Under the pieces are notes generated by a model. It made no database searches. It was not told the DNA's origin and was given only the letters and a program-made list of their open reading frames with translations. A stretch of 64,000 bases of DNA from positions 62,001 to 126,000 of the forward strand of contig JBHJNQ010000047.1 in assembly GCA_050330635.1 (NCBI GenBank), read 5' to 3'. The position numbers were made by a program, and so were the translations under genes. Of this stretch, positions 9,231-16,700 are shown piece by piece; positions within the stretch are counted from its first letter, which is position 1, and the number at the start of each line of letters is the position of its first letter. Source of the DNA: CADEDH01 sp050330635 (GTDB taxonomy: Bacteria > Actinomycetota > Acidimicrobiia > Acidimicrobiales > SZUA-35).

Positions 9231-10107
9231 GGACGTGCAGCGGGTGGCGGGACTCCCGCCACGAGGGCACCGTCCGGGGCTTGCGGGGAGCGGAGCAGAC
9301 GTCCGTCGCAGTGGGGTCGCCCGGAGGGCTGGCGCGCCGTCGGGCGAAGTTGAGACGAGGTAGCGGCAGTGGGCCGGCGGGCGGTGGGACCTGCGGGGCG
9401 GTCGGCGGAACGGGAGGCGTCGCCTCGTCCGGAGGCACGCCCCTCCGGCGGTGAAGATGAGGCGTTCGCAGTCAGGCCGGATACGGACTCGACCGCCAAG
9501 TGCTTGGCTGTGGCGGCCGGGACATACCGGGCGTGGGGCAGGCGGGGGTTGTGCGTGGACAAAAGGGGGATGTTTGGGTATGGCACGGGCGGTAATCGGG
9601 TCGAAAGTGGTGAGAACGGGAGGCAACCGGGGTCGTAGTGGGTACGAGTGGCGCAGGCCATCGGAGCCGTTGCCTGGCCAACTGGGCCGGGTCGCAGCAT
9701 TCGACTGGAGGGAGTGGTCGAGCACCGCTGGCGGGGAGCCGCGGCGGAAAGGGGAGGCAGAGTGGGATCTATCCGGGGGAGGACGAGAAGCTCGGCGTGA
9801 TATGGGTTTGTCATGGGCGGGTGGCGGCGTGACCGCGGGCCCGTGGTGGCGGTCGAGGGCTGCACCGGCCAGGTTGGTCTCGCCCGTCGCACCGGAGCGG
9901 GTAGCTGGCGGAGCGGGTAGGCGCGTTGCCGGAGGCCCTTCGTGCGGCCGGTAAGGGGCTGGCCCGGTCGGCACCGAGCCTGGGTGTGTATCGGGGATGT
10001 TGTGGGTACGTCCGAGGATCTTCGGGGCTCCTGGGGCCTCACGGGTAACGATGGGCAGTCAGCGGTGGCAGTGGTGGGGTGGTCGTGGTGCTGTGCGCGG
10101 CATTGTC

Positions 10108-10141
10108 GGGGCTGGCCGCCGCCGCTGCGGCGGCCAGCCCC
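10108..10141. repeat. 15-bp perfect inverted repeat (hairpin) in the non-coding region
   Basis: Arms GGGGCTGGCCGCCGC (10108-10122) and its exact complement (10127-10141) flank a 4-base CGCT loop; a further C-G pair extends it outward. No gene ends nearby on either strand, so it is not an obvious terminator. It could be a cruciform or protein-binding structure. Confidence 0.7.
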
Positions 10142-10482
10142 GGAGGCTGTCGGGCGGCCGCGAGCGGTTTCGAGAGGAGTCGTGGTGTCCCGCCAGGGTG
10201 GGGTGCTGCGACGGGGGCCAGTAGGGCGCCCGAGGCTCCGTATGGGCCTGAGGCGCGTATCGGAGTCGGCGGACGTGGCGGAGCGTCGACGCGGCGGCCC
10301 TCGGGCCAGGAGTGGATCGTCCGCCCTGGACGATCTGTCGACGCGCGGGGCCCTTCGCCTGTCGCCGTTCGGTCGCGACGGTCGGCCCAGGCCGTCTGAA
10401 GTGGGGTGGCGGTGGCGTGAGCGCGACGGCGCCGCCGTGGGCCCAGGCACTGGAGCGCCCCCGCACCCGAAGGCCACCCCGT

Positions 10483-10555
10483 TGTACCCCTTTCTGGGGT
10501 CAAGCCTGGGACGGGGAGGGGAAGACAGGGTAATCAGTTGGGGTAAAGGGGTACA
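10483..10555. repeat. 11-bp inverted repeat around a 51-base G-rich spacer
   Basis: TGTACCCCTTT at 10483-10493 is repeated as its exact reverse complement AAAGGGGTACA at 10545-10555. The spacer is G-rich on the plus strand. No coding function is apparent; this is a candidate protein-binding or replication-related element. Confidence 0.6.
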
Positions 10556-10731
10556 GAGAGGGGACAACCGGGCGCGGCGTCGGTCAGCCGGGGCCGTGAG
10601 TGGCGGCACTTCGAGGGCTGGGAGCCCCGCCTCGGGCCGCTCTCGTCCAACGCTGGTCGCCGAGTGCCGAAGTGCGCCAGCCGAGCCGCAGGCCCCGATC
10701 GACAGGTGCACTGCTGCCTCGCCCCTGGATC

Positions 10732-10890
10732 TTGCTCCCGTCCCCCCCTCACCTGACCTCTCCTCCTGTCCTCTCGTCTCCCCTGGTCTTGTTTCCCCTC
10801 TCCGCTTCTCCCCTTTACTTCCCTGCGTTTTACTTTCCTCGCCTACCCTCTCCTCCCCGCTCCTCCTCTGTCCTCCCCTCCCCTCCCCGT
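10732..10890 (+). repeat. Pyrimidine-rich tract of about 150 bases
   Basis: From 10741 to 10890 about 88% of plus-strand bases are C or T by my count (18 purines in 150), mostly as irregular CTCC and CCCT runs. There is no fixed period and no coding signal. Such polypurine/polypyrimidine DNA can form triplex (H-DNA) structures. Confidence 0.7.
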
Positions 10891-11550
10891 TTGGCCCGCC
10901 CTCGCACCCGAAGCTCTGCCCGGTCAACCCAGGGTTGGGTGTGGGGAGGGGGCAGAACGGGGCGGTCGGGGTACGACCAGGGGCTAATCGGGCGCGACGC
11001 GGGGGGTCTGGCGGTCTCGTAGCCCTGGTGCCGGCGGTGGGAAGGTCCGCCTCGAGCCTGATCTGGTCGATCGTCGGTCGTCGGTCGTCGCACATCTCGG
11101 CCAGCCACCAGCGCACCCCGAGGTCCCGACCGACCGGGCGCGTGCTGCCCGGCCGTTCGGCGACCTCCGGACCCGACGGGTCCCGCTCTCGCCTCTTGAC
11201 GGGTCCGACAGATGGACGGGGGGTTTGGCCCGAACACCTGGCAGGTGGGGAGGCTGGCCCCGACCGCCGGCCGGCGCCCGCCGGGGCCCGGCGACAGACG
11301 GTCGTGCCCGCGCCGCCACGGCTGGACACCACCGTGACCAGGCCTGCGGAGAGGGCCGCCGTTGTACGACGGTGTCGGGGCACAGCGCCGGTGGCCAACG
11401 ACACCCCGACTCGACCCCCGAAAGCCACCCTTTCGTACCCATCGACGCCCCGTATCGCCACCAAGTATCGCCGCCTTGCGCCCAAGGACGGGTCGTCGTC
11501 GGGTAGGGTCGGGCATCATCTCGTACATCGTGGGTGAGGAGCGTGGCGCG

Positions 11551-12423
11551 GTGCGGACCATTCCCAACTCGATCGTCGTCGGCATCGGCAAGGGCGGAAG
11601 CTGCAAAACGACCCTGGCGACGCAGCTGTCGGGCATCTGGTCGAGCGAGGGGAAGCGCATCCTGCTCGCCGATCTCGATGTGCAGGCCTCGGCAACGAAG
11701 GTCGTGGGCCTCGATCCTCGCGACAGTGGTGATGGCCGGCACCTGATGGACGCCGTGATGTACGGTGACGACCTCGTGACCGTGCCGGCCCGTGACAACC
11801 TCGAGATCGTGGTGGCCGGTCGGCACACCAAGACGCTGTCGCATCACCTGGTCACGTCCGACAACGGACCAGAAGCCTTCGCCTACCCCTTCGAGAAGCT
11901 GATGGCATCGGGTCGCTTCGACCGGATCGTCTTCGACCTGCCGCCCTCGGGGTCGTCGCGCCTTGCGGACATGGCGATGCAGACCGGCAAATACCTGTTG
12001 GTGCCGACCAGCGCCGGGGTCGACAACATCGAGGGTCTGCGGGTCCTGGCCGAGGAGCTCGAGACACTCGAGTCGGACATCCTGCTCCTGGGTGTGGTGC
12101 TCATCCGCATCGGCGCAGGCGCACCGCGCAAACGGGCCGAGACGAGGACCGAGGTGGCGGAGGTCTTGGCCGGCGTGGCCGATCCATTTCAGACGATCAT
12201 CCGCGACGCCGGTGCCGCCTACGACGACAGTCGCAAGGCCGGGCTCTTTCTCCACGAGTACGCCGAGTGGGCGTCGACCGTGTCGGTGAGCAACCAGATC
12301 GCGGCCAAGATCAAGATTCCCGCCAACCTGGCCGACCTGGCCCGCGAGTTCTACGAGTTGGCCGACGAGGTCGACGACCGGATCGCCCTGGCCGAGCGGC
12401 TGCTCGAAGGAGCGAGCTCATGA
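11551..12423 (+). CDS. Second ParA-type ATPase, divergent (plasmid-/SegA-like)
   Basis: Deviant-Walker ATPase of the ParA/MinD superfamily, 290 aa. Walker A reads GIGKGGSCKTTLATQL, followed by ILLADLDVQASATKVVGL and IVFDLPPSGSSRLADMA in the Walker B/switch position, and KYLLVPTSAGVDNIEGLRV. It is clearly different from the chromosomal ParA at 7007. GTG 11551 is preferred because GGTGAGGAG ends 9 bases before it. Its stop overlaps the start of the next gene (ATGA), so they are coupled. The likely role is moving or positioning DNA bound by its partner; whether the cargo is this chromosome or a lost plasmid is unknown. Confidence 0.85.
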   Translation: MRTIPNSIVVGIGKGGSCKTTLATQLSGIWSSEGKRILLADLDVQASATKVVGLDPRDSGDGRHLMDAVMYGDDLVTVPARDNLEIVVAGRHTKTLSHHLVTSDNGPEAFAYPFEKLMASGRFDRIVFDLPPSGSSRLADMAMQTGKYLLVPTSAGVDNIEGLRVLAEELETLESDILLLGVVLIRIGAGAPRKRAETRTEVAEVLAGVADPFQTIIRDAGAAYDDSRKAGLFLHEYAEWASTVSVSNQIAAKIKIPANLADLAREFYELADEVDDRIALAERLLEGASS

Positions 12424-12965
12424 GCGACAAGACGCTGGGCAAGGCCCGCGGTCTGAACTCGATCGCCGACCCCCGCGACTTCAAGGGGTCGTCGGGCCGG
12501 TCCCGGCCCGGTCGGCCCGGGGACGATCCGCCGAGCGATCTCGACGGCGAGTTCCACCGCCCCGTCGAGCATCCGCCCCTCCACCAGCCGCCGCCGCCCC
12601 CCCTAGCCGAGCCGGCCCGACCCCATCGGGCCGTAGTACCGGGCGTGAGGCGTAAGCGGAGGGAGCTGTCGGTGCCCCACGCCATCGCCCAGGCCCTCGA
12701 CCGAACCGGCATCAACCCGGCCGACGTCGTGATGGCCGGTTACCGGCGGCATAGCGACGCCATCTACGCCGGTGAGGGCGGGCGGATGCTCGCCCGCGGC
12801 CGAACCCGGCTCCGTCTGTCGATCTCCGACGTGGAGTTCGATCAGATCACCCGATTGGGCGAGGCCAGGGGTTGGAACCGTTCAGAGACGGTCTCCGTCA
12901 TCCTGGCCATGGAGCTCGCTGCCTCGAACGGCGCCGCCGCGGACCGACCGGTCAGCGGTAACTGA
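12420..12965 (+). CDS. Putative DNA-binding partner of the second ParA (ribbon-helix-helix-like C-terminus)
   Basis: 181 aa, not recognised as a named family. Residues 1-80 are Pro/Gly/Arg-rich and probably disordered; residues 80-110 contain RRKRRELSVPHAIAQALDR; the C-terminal part RTRLRLSISDVEFDQITRLG followed by EARGWNRSETVSVILAME has the strand-helix-helix pattern of ribbon-helix-helix proteins. A flexible N-terminus with a C-terminal RHH downstream of a ParA is the architecture of ParG- and SegB-type partition proteins, so I infer centromere binding and ATPase stimulation. It overlaps the upstream gene by 4 bases. The RHH call comes from pattern only. Confidence 0.65.
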   Translation: MSDKTLGKARGLNSIADPRDFKGSSGRSRPGRPGDDPPSDLDGEFHRPVEHPPLHQPPPPPLAEPARPHRAVVPGVRRKRRELSVPHAIAQALDRTGINPADVVMAGYRRHSDAIYAGEGGRMLARGRTRLRLSISDVEFDQITRLGEARGWNRSETVSVILAMELAASNGAAADRPVSGN

Positions 12966-13168
12966 TGCAGCCAGTGCCATAGACCCCATGACCGAGACCC
13001 GCCCGTCCCCATAACGCGCCCCTTCGTCGCCGATCATCCACACACCGTCCCCGTTACGGCCCCCTTTACACCCACTTGAGGGTACGACTGGGGGTAACCC
13101 TGCAGAGGTCACCCAGGGCCGGCAACATGGCTCAGCCCGTGTGATCCCGTAGCCGGTACCTCCCCCGC

Positions 13169-13194
13169 CGTCGTCCGGCCCTGGCCGGGCGACG
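13169..13194. terminator. Hairpin between the converging partner gene and trxA
   Basis: CGTCGTCCGGCC (13169-13180) pairs with GGCCGGGCGACG (13183-13194), with one G-U pair and a small loop once the tip opens. It lies between two convergent genes, 12 bases after the trxA stop, so it may end transcription from trxA and perhaps from both sides. Confidence 0.55.
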
Positions 13195-13206
13195 TCACAG
13201 CGACGG

Positions 13207-13536
13207 CTACAGCCCGAGCTCTTCCATCAGCTGCATCTTGCCCTTGGCGCCGACGATCCGCTTGTCGATCTCGCCGTCCTTGAACACCAGCATGGTGGGG
13301 ATGCTCATCACGCCGTAGCGCTGCGCGACCGCCGGGTTCTCGTCGACGTTGAGCTTCGTCACCTTGACCTTCCCGGCCTGCTCGACGGCGATCTCGTCGA
13401 GGATCGGAGCGACCATACGGCAGGGGCCACACCATTCCGCCCAGAAATCGACGATCACCGGCTCCGACGAGCCGTTGATCACCTCATCGAACGTCGTCTC
13501 GCTGAGGTTGGTGATGTTGTCGGACATGATGGGCAC
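13207..13536 (-). CDS. trxA: Thioredoxin
   Basis: Small cytoplasmic disulfide reductase, 109 aa. The active site is WCGPC within VDFWAEWCGPCRMVAPIL, and the cis-proline loop is MSIPTMLVF. Two starts are possible: GTG 13536 with AAGGA 5 bases upstream, or ATG 13527 giving MSDNITNLSE; the first has better SD spacing, the second is more usual. trxB lies immediately upstream on the same strand, so the pair forms a working thioredoxin system. Confidence 0.95.
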   Translation of the reverse strand: MPIMSDNITNLSETTFDEVINGSSEPVIVDFWAEWCGPCRMVAPILDEIAVEQAGKVKVTKLNVDENPAVAQRYGVMSIPTMLVFKDGEIDKRIVGAKGKMQLMEELGL

Positions 13537-13650
13537 TGCCTTCCTTCTGAGAACTGATCGGCGAAACCCGACCAGCTCGGTCAGTATTCCAGCCGCTTCC
13601 AGCGGCCGCTACGTCGGCCGACCATCTCGACCGTAGCGGGCCTGGTCCGC

Positions 13651-14616
13651 CTAGCCGCCACCCTGTGACTCCAACCACCGTTCGGCGTCCATGGCCGCCG
13701 TGCACCCCGACCCGGCCGACGTGATCGCCTGCCGGTACACGTCGTCCTGCACGTCGCCGCAGGCGAAGACTCCCTCCACGCTCGTCCGACTGCTCGGCGC
13801 CGCCGTCACGAGGTAGCCGTTGTCCTTCATCGCCAGCTGCCCGGCGAAGAGGTCGGTGTTCGGTCGATGCCCGATGGCGACGAAGAGGCCAGTGACCTCG
13901 ACCCGCGTCTTCTCGTCGGTCTGGGTGTCGAGCACCATCACCGCCTCGACCTTCTGATCGCCGATGATCGCGACCACCTCCGAGTTCCACAGGAAGCGGA
14001 TCTTGTCGTTGGCGAACGCCCGGTCCTGCATGATCTTCGAGGCCCGCAACTCGTCGCGCCGGTGGATGATCGTGACCGAGCGGGCGAACCTGGTGAGGAA
14101 CGTCGCCTCCTCCACCGCCGAGTCACCGCCGCCGACGACGGCGATGTCCTGGTCCTTGAAGAAGAAGCCATCGCAGGTGGCGCACGTCGACACCCCGTGG
14201 CCGATGAGCCGCTGCTCCTCCGGCAGCTCGAGCATCAGCGCCTTGGCCCCCGTCGCCACGATCACGGCCGAGGCCTCGTAGGTCGGCTCCGGCGCTTCGG
14301 GATCACCGACCCAGATCCGGAACGGCCGGACCGACAGATCGACCTTCGTCGCCTTCGCCGTCTCCAACTGGGCGCCGAACCGCTCCGCCTGCTGGCGGAA
14401 GCTCATCATCAGCTCGGGCCCCATTATCCCACCGGGGAACCCGGGGTAGTTCTCCACCTCGGTGGTCAGCATCAGCTGACCACCCGGCTGGTCACCGGTG
14501 GACGACGGCTCGCCCTCGAGAACCAGCGGCGCCAACGATGCCCGGGCGCTGTAGATCGCCGCCGTCAAGCCGGCGGGACCACTTCCGATGATGACGACCT
14601 CATGATGCTCCGGCAT
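13651..14616 (-). CDS. trxB: Thioredoxin reductase
   Basis: FAD/NADPH flavoenzyme that reduces thioredoxin; 321 aa, normal length. FAD-binding GSGPAGLTAAIYSARA at the N-terminus, redox pair CATC in STCATCDGFFF, NADPH-binding VVGGGDSAVEEATFL with HRRDELRAS, and C-terminal FAD motif GVFACGDVQDDVYRQA. ATG 14616 has AAGGAG about 6 bases upstream. It precedes trxA, as in many actinobacteria. Confidence 0.96.
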   Translation of the reverse strand: MPEHHEVVIIGSGPAGLTAAIYSARASLAPLVLEGEPSSTGDQPGGQLMLTTEVENYPGFPGGIMGPELMMSFRQQAERFGAQLETAKATKVDLSVRPFRIWVGDPEAPEPTYEASAVIVATGAKALMLELPEEQRLIGHGVSTCATCDGFFFKDQDIAVVGGGDSAVEEATFLTRFARSVTIIHRRDELRASKIMQDRAFANDKIRFLWNSEVVAIIGDQKVEAVMVLDTQTDEKTRVEVTGLFVAIGHRPNTDLFAGQLAMKDNGYLVTAAPSSRTSVEGVFACGDVQDDVYRQAITSAGSGCTAAMDAERWLESQGGG

Positions 14617-14726
14617 GCTCTCTCCTTGTCCGGGGGCCAGCGCCGCCGATCAGGGGTCGAACGGTGACCCACCAGGCGAACCGGCGGCGACGGTGCTCTG
14701 TTCCCGACCCGACGGGTCGTTCGCTC

Positions 14727-15071
14727 CTATCCTCGCGCCTCCTTCTTGCGCCAGAGGAAAAGGCCGGCCACCACGAAGACCACACCGAGGATGACGTAGG
14801 CCAGCCACGTCTCACCATCATCGATCCCCGGTAGCTCGTTGGTGCCCGCCACCACGACCCGGACCACCAGCACGAGGGCGAGCACGGCGACGACCAGACC
14901 GATCAGGGCGATGGCGGCGGCGTAAACGGCCGTTCGCGACGCGCGGAGCGCGGGCCCGGTCGTCTTGTCCCGAACGGTCCCCACGTATTGGACGACGGTG
15001 GCGGTGGCCCGGGCCGGCCAATCATCGTCGGCGGGCGGTGACGTTGCGGGGGTGAGCTCGGGATCGGCCAT
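14727..15071 (-). CDS. Small membrane protein with two transmembrane segments
   Basis: 114 aa, no named family recognised. Residues 1-45 are polar; two hydrophobic stretches follow, AAIALIGLVVAVLALVLVV (about 50-75) and LAYVILGVVFVVAGLFLW (about 90-107), with a basic RKKEARG tail, suggesting both termini are cytoplasmic. The layout resembles the phage-holin/DUF-type envelope proteins that often accompany cell-envelope genes, but I make no functional claim. It lies between the anti-sigma gene and trxB on the same strand. Confidence 0.7.
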   Translation of the reverse strand: MADPELTPATSPPADDDWPARATATVVQYVGTVRDKTTGPALRASRTAVYAAAIALIGLVVAVLALVLVVRVVVAGTNELPGIDDGETWLAYVILGVVFVVAGLFLWRKKEARG

Positions 15072-15151
15072 GGGCCCGATCCTAGCCAGCGGCCCACGGC
15101 CCGGGTGGGGCCCGAAGGGGAGAGAACTCCCTGGTGGCGCCCGGGCGACGG

Positions 15152-16114
15152 TCAGCCGAACGGTTGACAGGACCGATCGACGGCCAGGCCCGACCGCTCC
15201 CCATCGACGAGGTAGACGAGCACCTCTCCATCCACCCCCGCCACGGAGATAGGAACGAACCCGACGAGCTCCCCCCCGTCCGGGCCCGCCACCCTCCCGC
15301 CACAGTCGGACTCCGACACATCGGCCAGCTCGCCCCCGACGAGGCCGGGGATCTCGTCCGCCGCCGGCGGCGCCGGTAGCACCAGGCGTGCCCCGGTATC
15401 GCTCGCCCCGTCGGTCGCCGCATCGTCGCCCGAGGCGGCCGTCGTCGTCGCCGCTTCGTCGTCCATCAGCGTCGCCGTCTCTTCCCCCGCCATGTCGCTT
15501 CCGTCGGCACCGTCGTCGGCTGAGCCCTCGGCGGGGGCCGGCGCGCCCTCGGCCAGCCCACTCGTGGCCCGGTCGGTTGCGGACCCGCCGCCGTCGTCAC
15601 CCGATGTGTCCTCGGCCTCGACCGCCGCCGTCTCGCTGGCGGTCTCGTCCGAGCCCGACTGCGACGCCACCCAGCCGATCCCTCCGGCGACGAGCACCAG
15701 GGCGGCCGCCGCCCCCAACCACCCGGGTAGACCCCGGAGCCGTCCGCCGCTCCGGTGTCGACGGGAGCCGAGATCGACCACCGGGCCGGCCTCGCCACCT
15801 CTGCTCGATCCGGCGACGGGCCCGTCGGCCGCACCGGACCCCACGCTCGGAAACGGGCCGTCGTGGCCCGGATCGCCGATGGCCGCCCGACCCGCCTCCA
15901 GCTGGTCGAAGAGATCGAGGGCGGCGGCTACCTGGCCCCGGCGCAGGCTCGCCGGCACCGGGGGCAGTTCCCGCCCCAGCCGCTCGGCCACCGAACGCAG
16001 TGCCTCGGCCTCGGCCAGAAGGGCAGGATCGGCCTCGACCCTGGCCACCTCCTCCGGTGTCGCCTCACCGTCGAGGTACGCCGAGAGCAGTTCAGCGGTC
16101 CGGTCGTCGCTCAT
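15152..16114 (-). CDS. Membrane-anchored anti-sigma factor
   Basis: 320 aa. Residues 1-35 (MSDDRTAELLSAYLDGEATP, then VARVEADPAL) are the anti-sigma N-terminal pattern, without the HxxxCxxC zinc residues. A single membrane segment lies near LGAAAALVLVAGGIGWVA (about 140-160), followed by an acidic, Ala/Asp/Thr-rich extracytoplasmic region and a short conserved-looking end with one Cys pair. ATG 16114 is preferred over an upstream start because GGAG precedes it and the sigma gene ends 4 bases earlier. It should sequester the upstream sigma factor. Confidence 0.85.
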   Translation of the reverse strand: MSDDRTAELLSAYLDGEATPEEVARVEADPALLAEAEALRSVAERLGRELPPVPASLRRGQVAAALDLFDQLEAGRAAIGDPGHDGPFPSVGSGAADGPVAGSSRGGEAGPVVDLGSRRHRSGGRLRGLPGWLGAAAALVLVAGGIGWVASQSGSDETASETAAVEAEDTSGDDGGGSATDRATSGLAEGAPAPAEGSADDGADGSDMAGEETATLMDDEAATTTAASGDDAATDGASDTGARLVLPAPPAADEIPGLVGGELADVSESDCGGRVAGPDGGELVGFVPISVAGVDGEVLVYLVDGERSGLAVDRSCQPFG

Positions 16115-16118
16115 CTCA

Positions 16119-16646
16119 TCAGCTCCGACGTCCGTCGGGGGGCACCTGGTTCCCGACGAGGCGGGAAAGCTGTCGGCGGCCGCGTGCAATTCGGGATCGG
16201 ACGGTCCCGGGCGGAATGGACAGCGCCTCAGCGATCTCGGCGTAGTCGAGCCCGGCTACGTCGCGCAGGATGACGGGCAGGCGGAACTCCTCCGGTAGCT
16301 GTGGCAGCGCCTCCTCCAGGGTCAGACGGTCCACCACGTGCTGGGCCAGCCCCGGCGAGGGGTCGCCGGGCTCCGGCAGGGTCGACGTGGGCCGGGGCCG
16401 TCGGTTACGTCGACGCATCTCGTCGAGGCAGGCGTTGGTGGCGATGCGGTGAGTCCAGGTGCTGAACGCCGACCTCCCATCGAAACGCGGTAGGCCCTTC
16501 ACCACCGACAGGAGTGCCTCCTGACAAGCATCGGCGGCGTCGGCGTCGTTGCCGGCGATCCGCCGGCAGATGACGAACAGCCGGTCGTAGTGGCGCTCGA
16601 GCAGCACCTCCAGCGCCACCCGTTCGCCACCCTGGGCCCGCGCCAC
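16119..16646 (-). CDS. ECF RNA polymerase sigma factor (SigM-like position)
   Basis: 175 aa as called. Region 2 contains HYDRLFVICRRIAGN, DACQEALLSVVKGLPRFDG and AFSTWTHRIATNACLDEMRR; region 4 contains LPEEFRLPVILRDVAGLDYA and EIAEALSIPPGTVRSRIARG. GTG 16646 is the first standard start in frame, yet the codons just upstream read DDELVARAQGG, the conserved opening of ECF factors, so the true start is probably earlier at a non-standard codon (CTG 16649 or another). The order kinase-sigma-anti-sigma-trxB matches sigM of M. tuberculosis. Confidence 0.9.
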   Translation of the reverse strand: MARAQGGERVALEVLLERHYDRLFVICRRIAGNDADAADACQEALLSVVKGLPRFDGRSAFSTWTHRIATNACLDEMRRRNRRPRPTSTLPEPGDPSPGLAQHVVDRLTLEEALPQLPEEFRLPVILRDVAGLDYAEIAEALSIPPGTVRSRIARGRRQLSRLVGNQVPPDGRRS

Positions 16647-16700
16647 CAGTTCGTCATCGGAGGGTTCGATGTCCGCAGCATAGAGCCCGTCACCAGCCGT

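Larger units (their letters stand above)
8766..11550. other. Gene-poor region of about 2.8 kb with parS, hairpin, inverted repeat and pyrimidine tract
   Basis: No reading frame here shows a recognisable domain; long open frames on both strands are low-complexity Pro/Arg/Gly/Ser sequence that merely lacks stop codons in GC-rich DNA. The region contains a parS site (9215-9230), a 15-bp hairpin (10108-10141), an 11-bp inverted repeat (10483-10555), a 150-base pyrimidine-rich tract (about 10732-10890), and recurring GGGTACG words. TGTGGATAT at 8895-8903 resembles a DnaA box. In M. tuberculosis this interval, between parB and trxA, holds cwlM; no amidase-like gene is seen here. Confidence 0.6.

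Noticed and set aside
10741..10890. CRISPR-like repetitive look of the pyrimidine tract
   Set aside because: No constant repeat length and no unique spacers; it is irregular C/T-rich sequence and no cas gene is present.
8879..11485. 868-aa minus-strand and 531-aa plus-strand open frames in the non-coding region
   Set aside because: Low-complexity Pro/Arg/Ser/Gly sequence on opposite strands, no domain motifs, and they cross parS, the hairpin and the pyrimidine tract; long frames are expected in GC-rich DNA.
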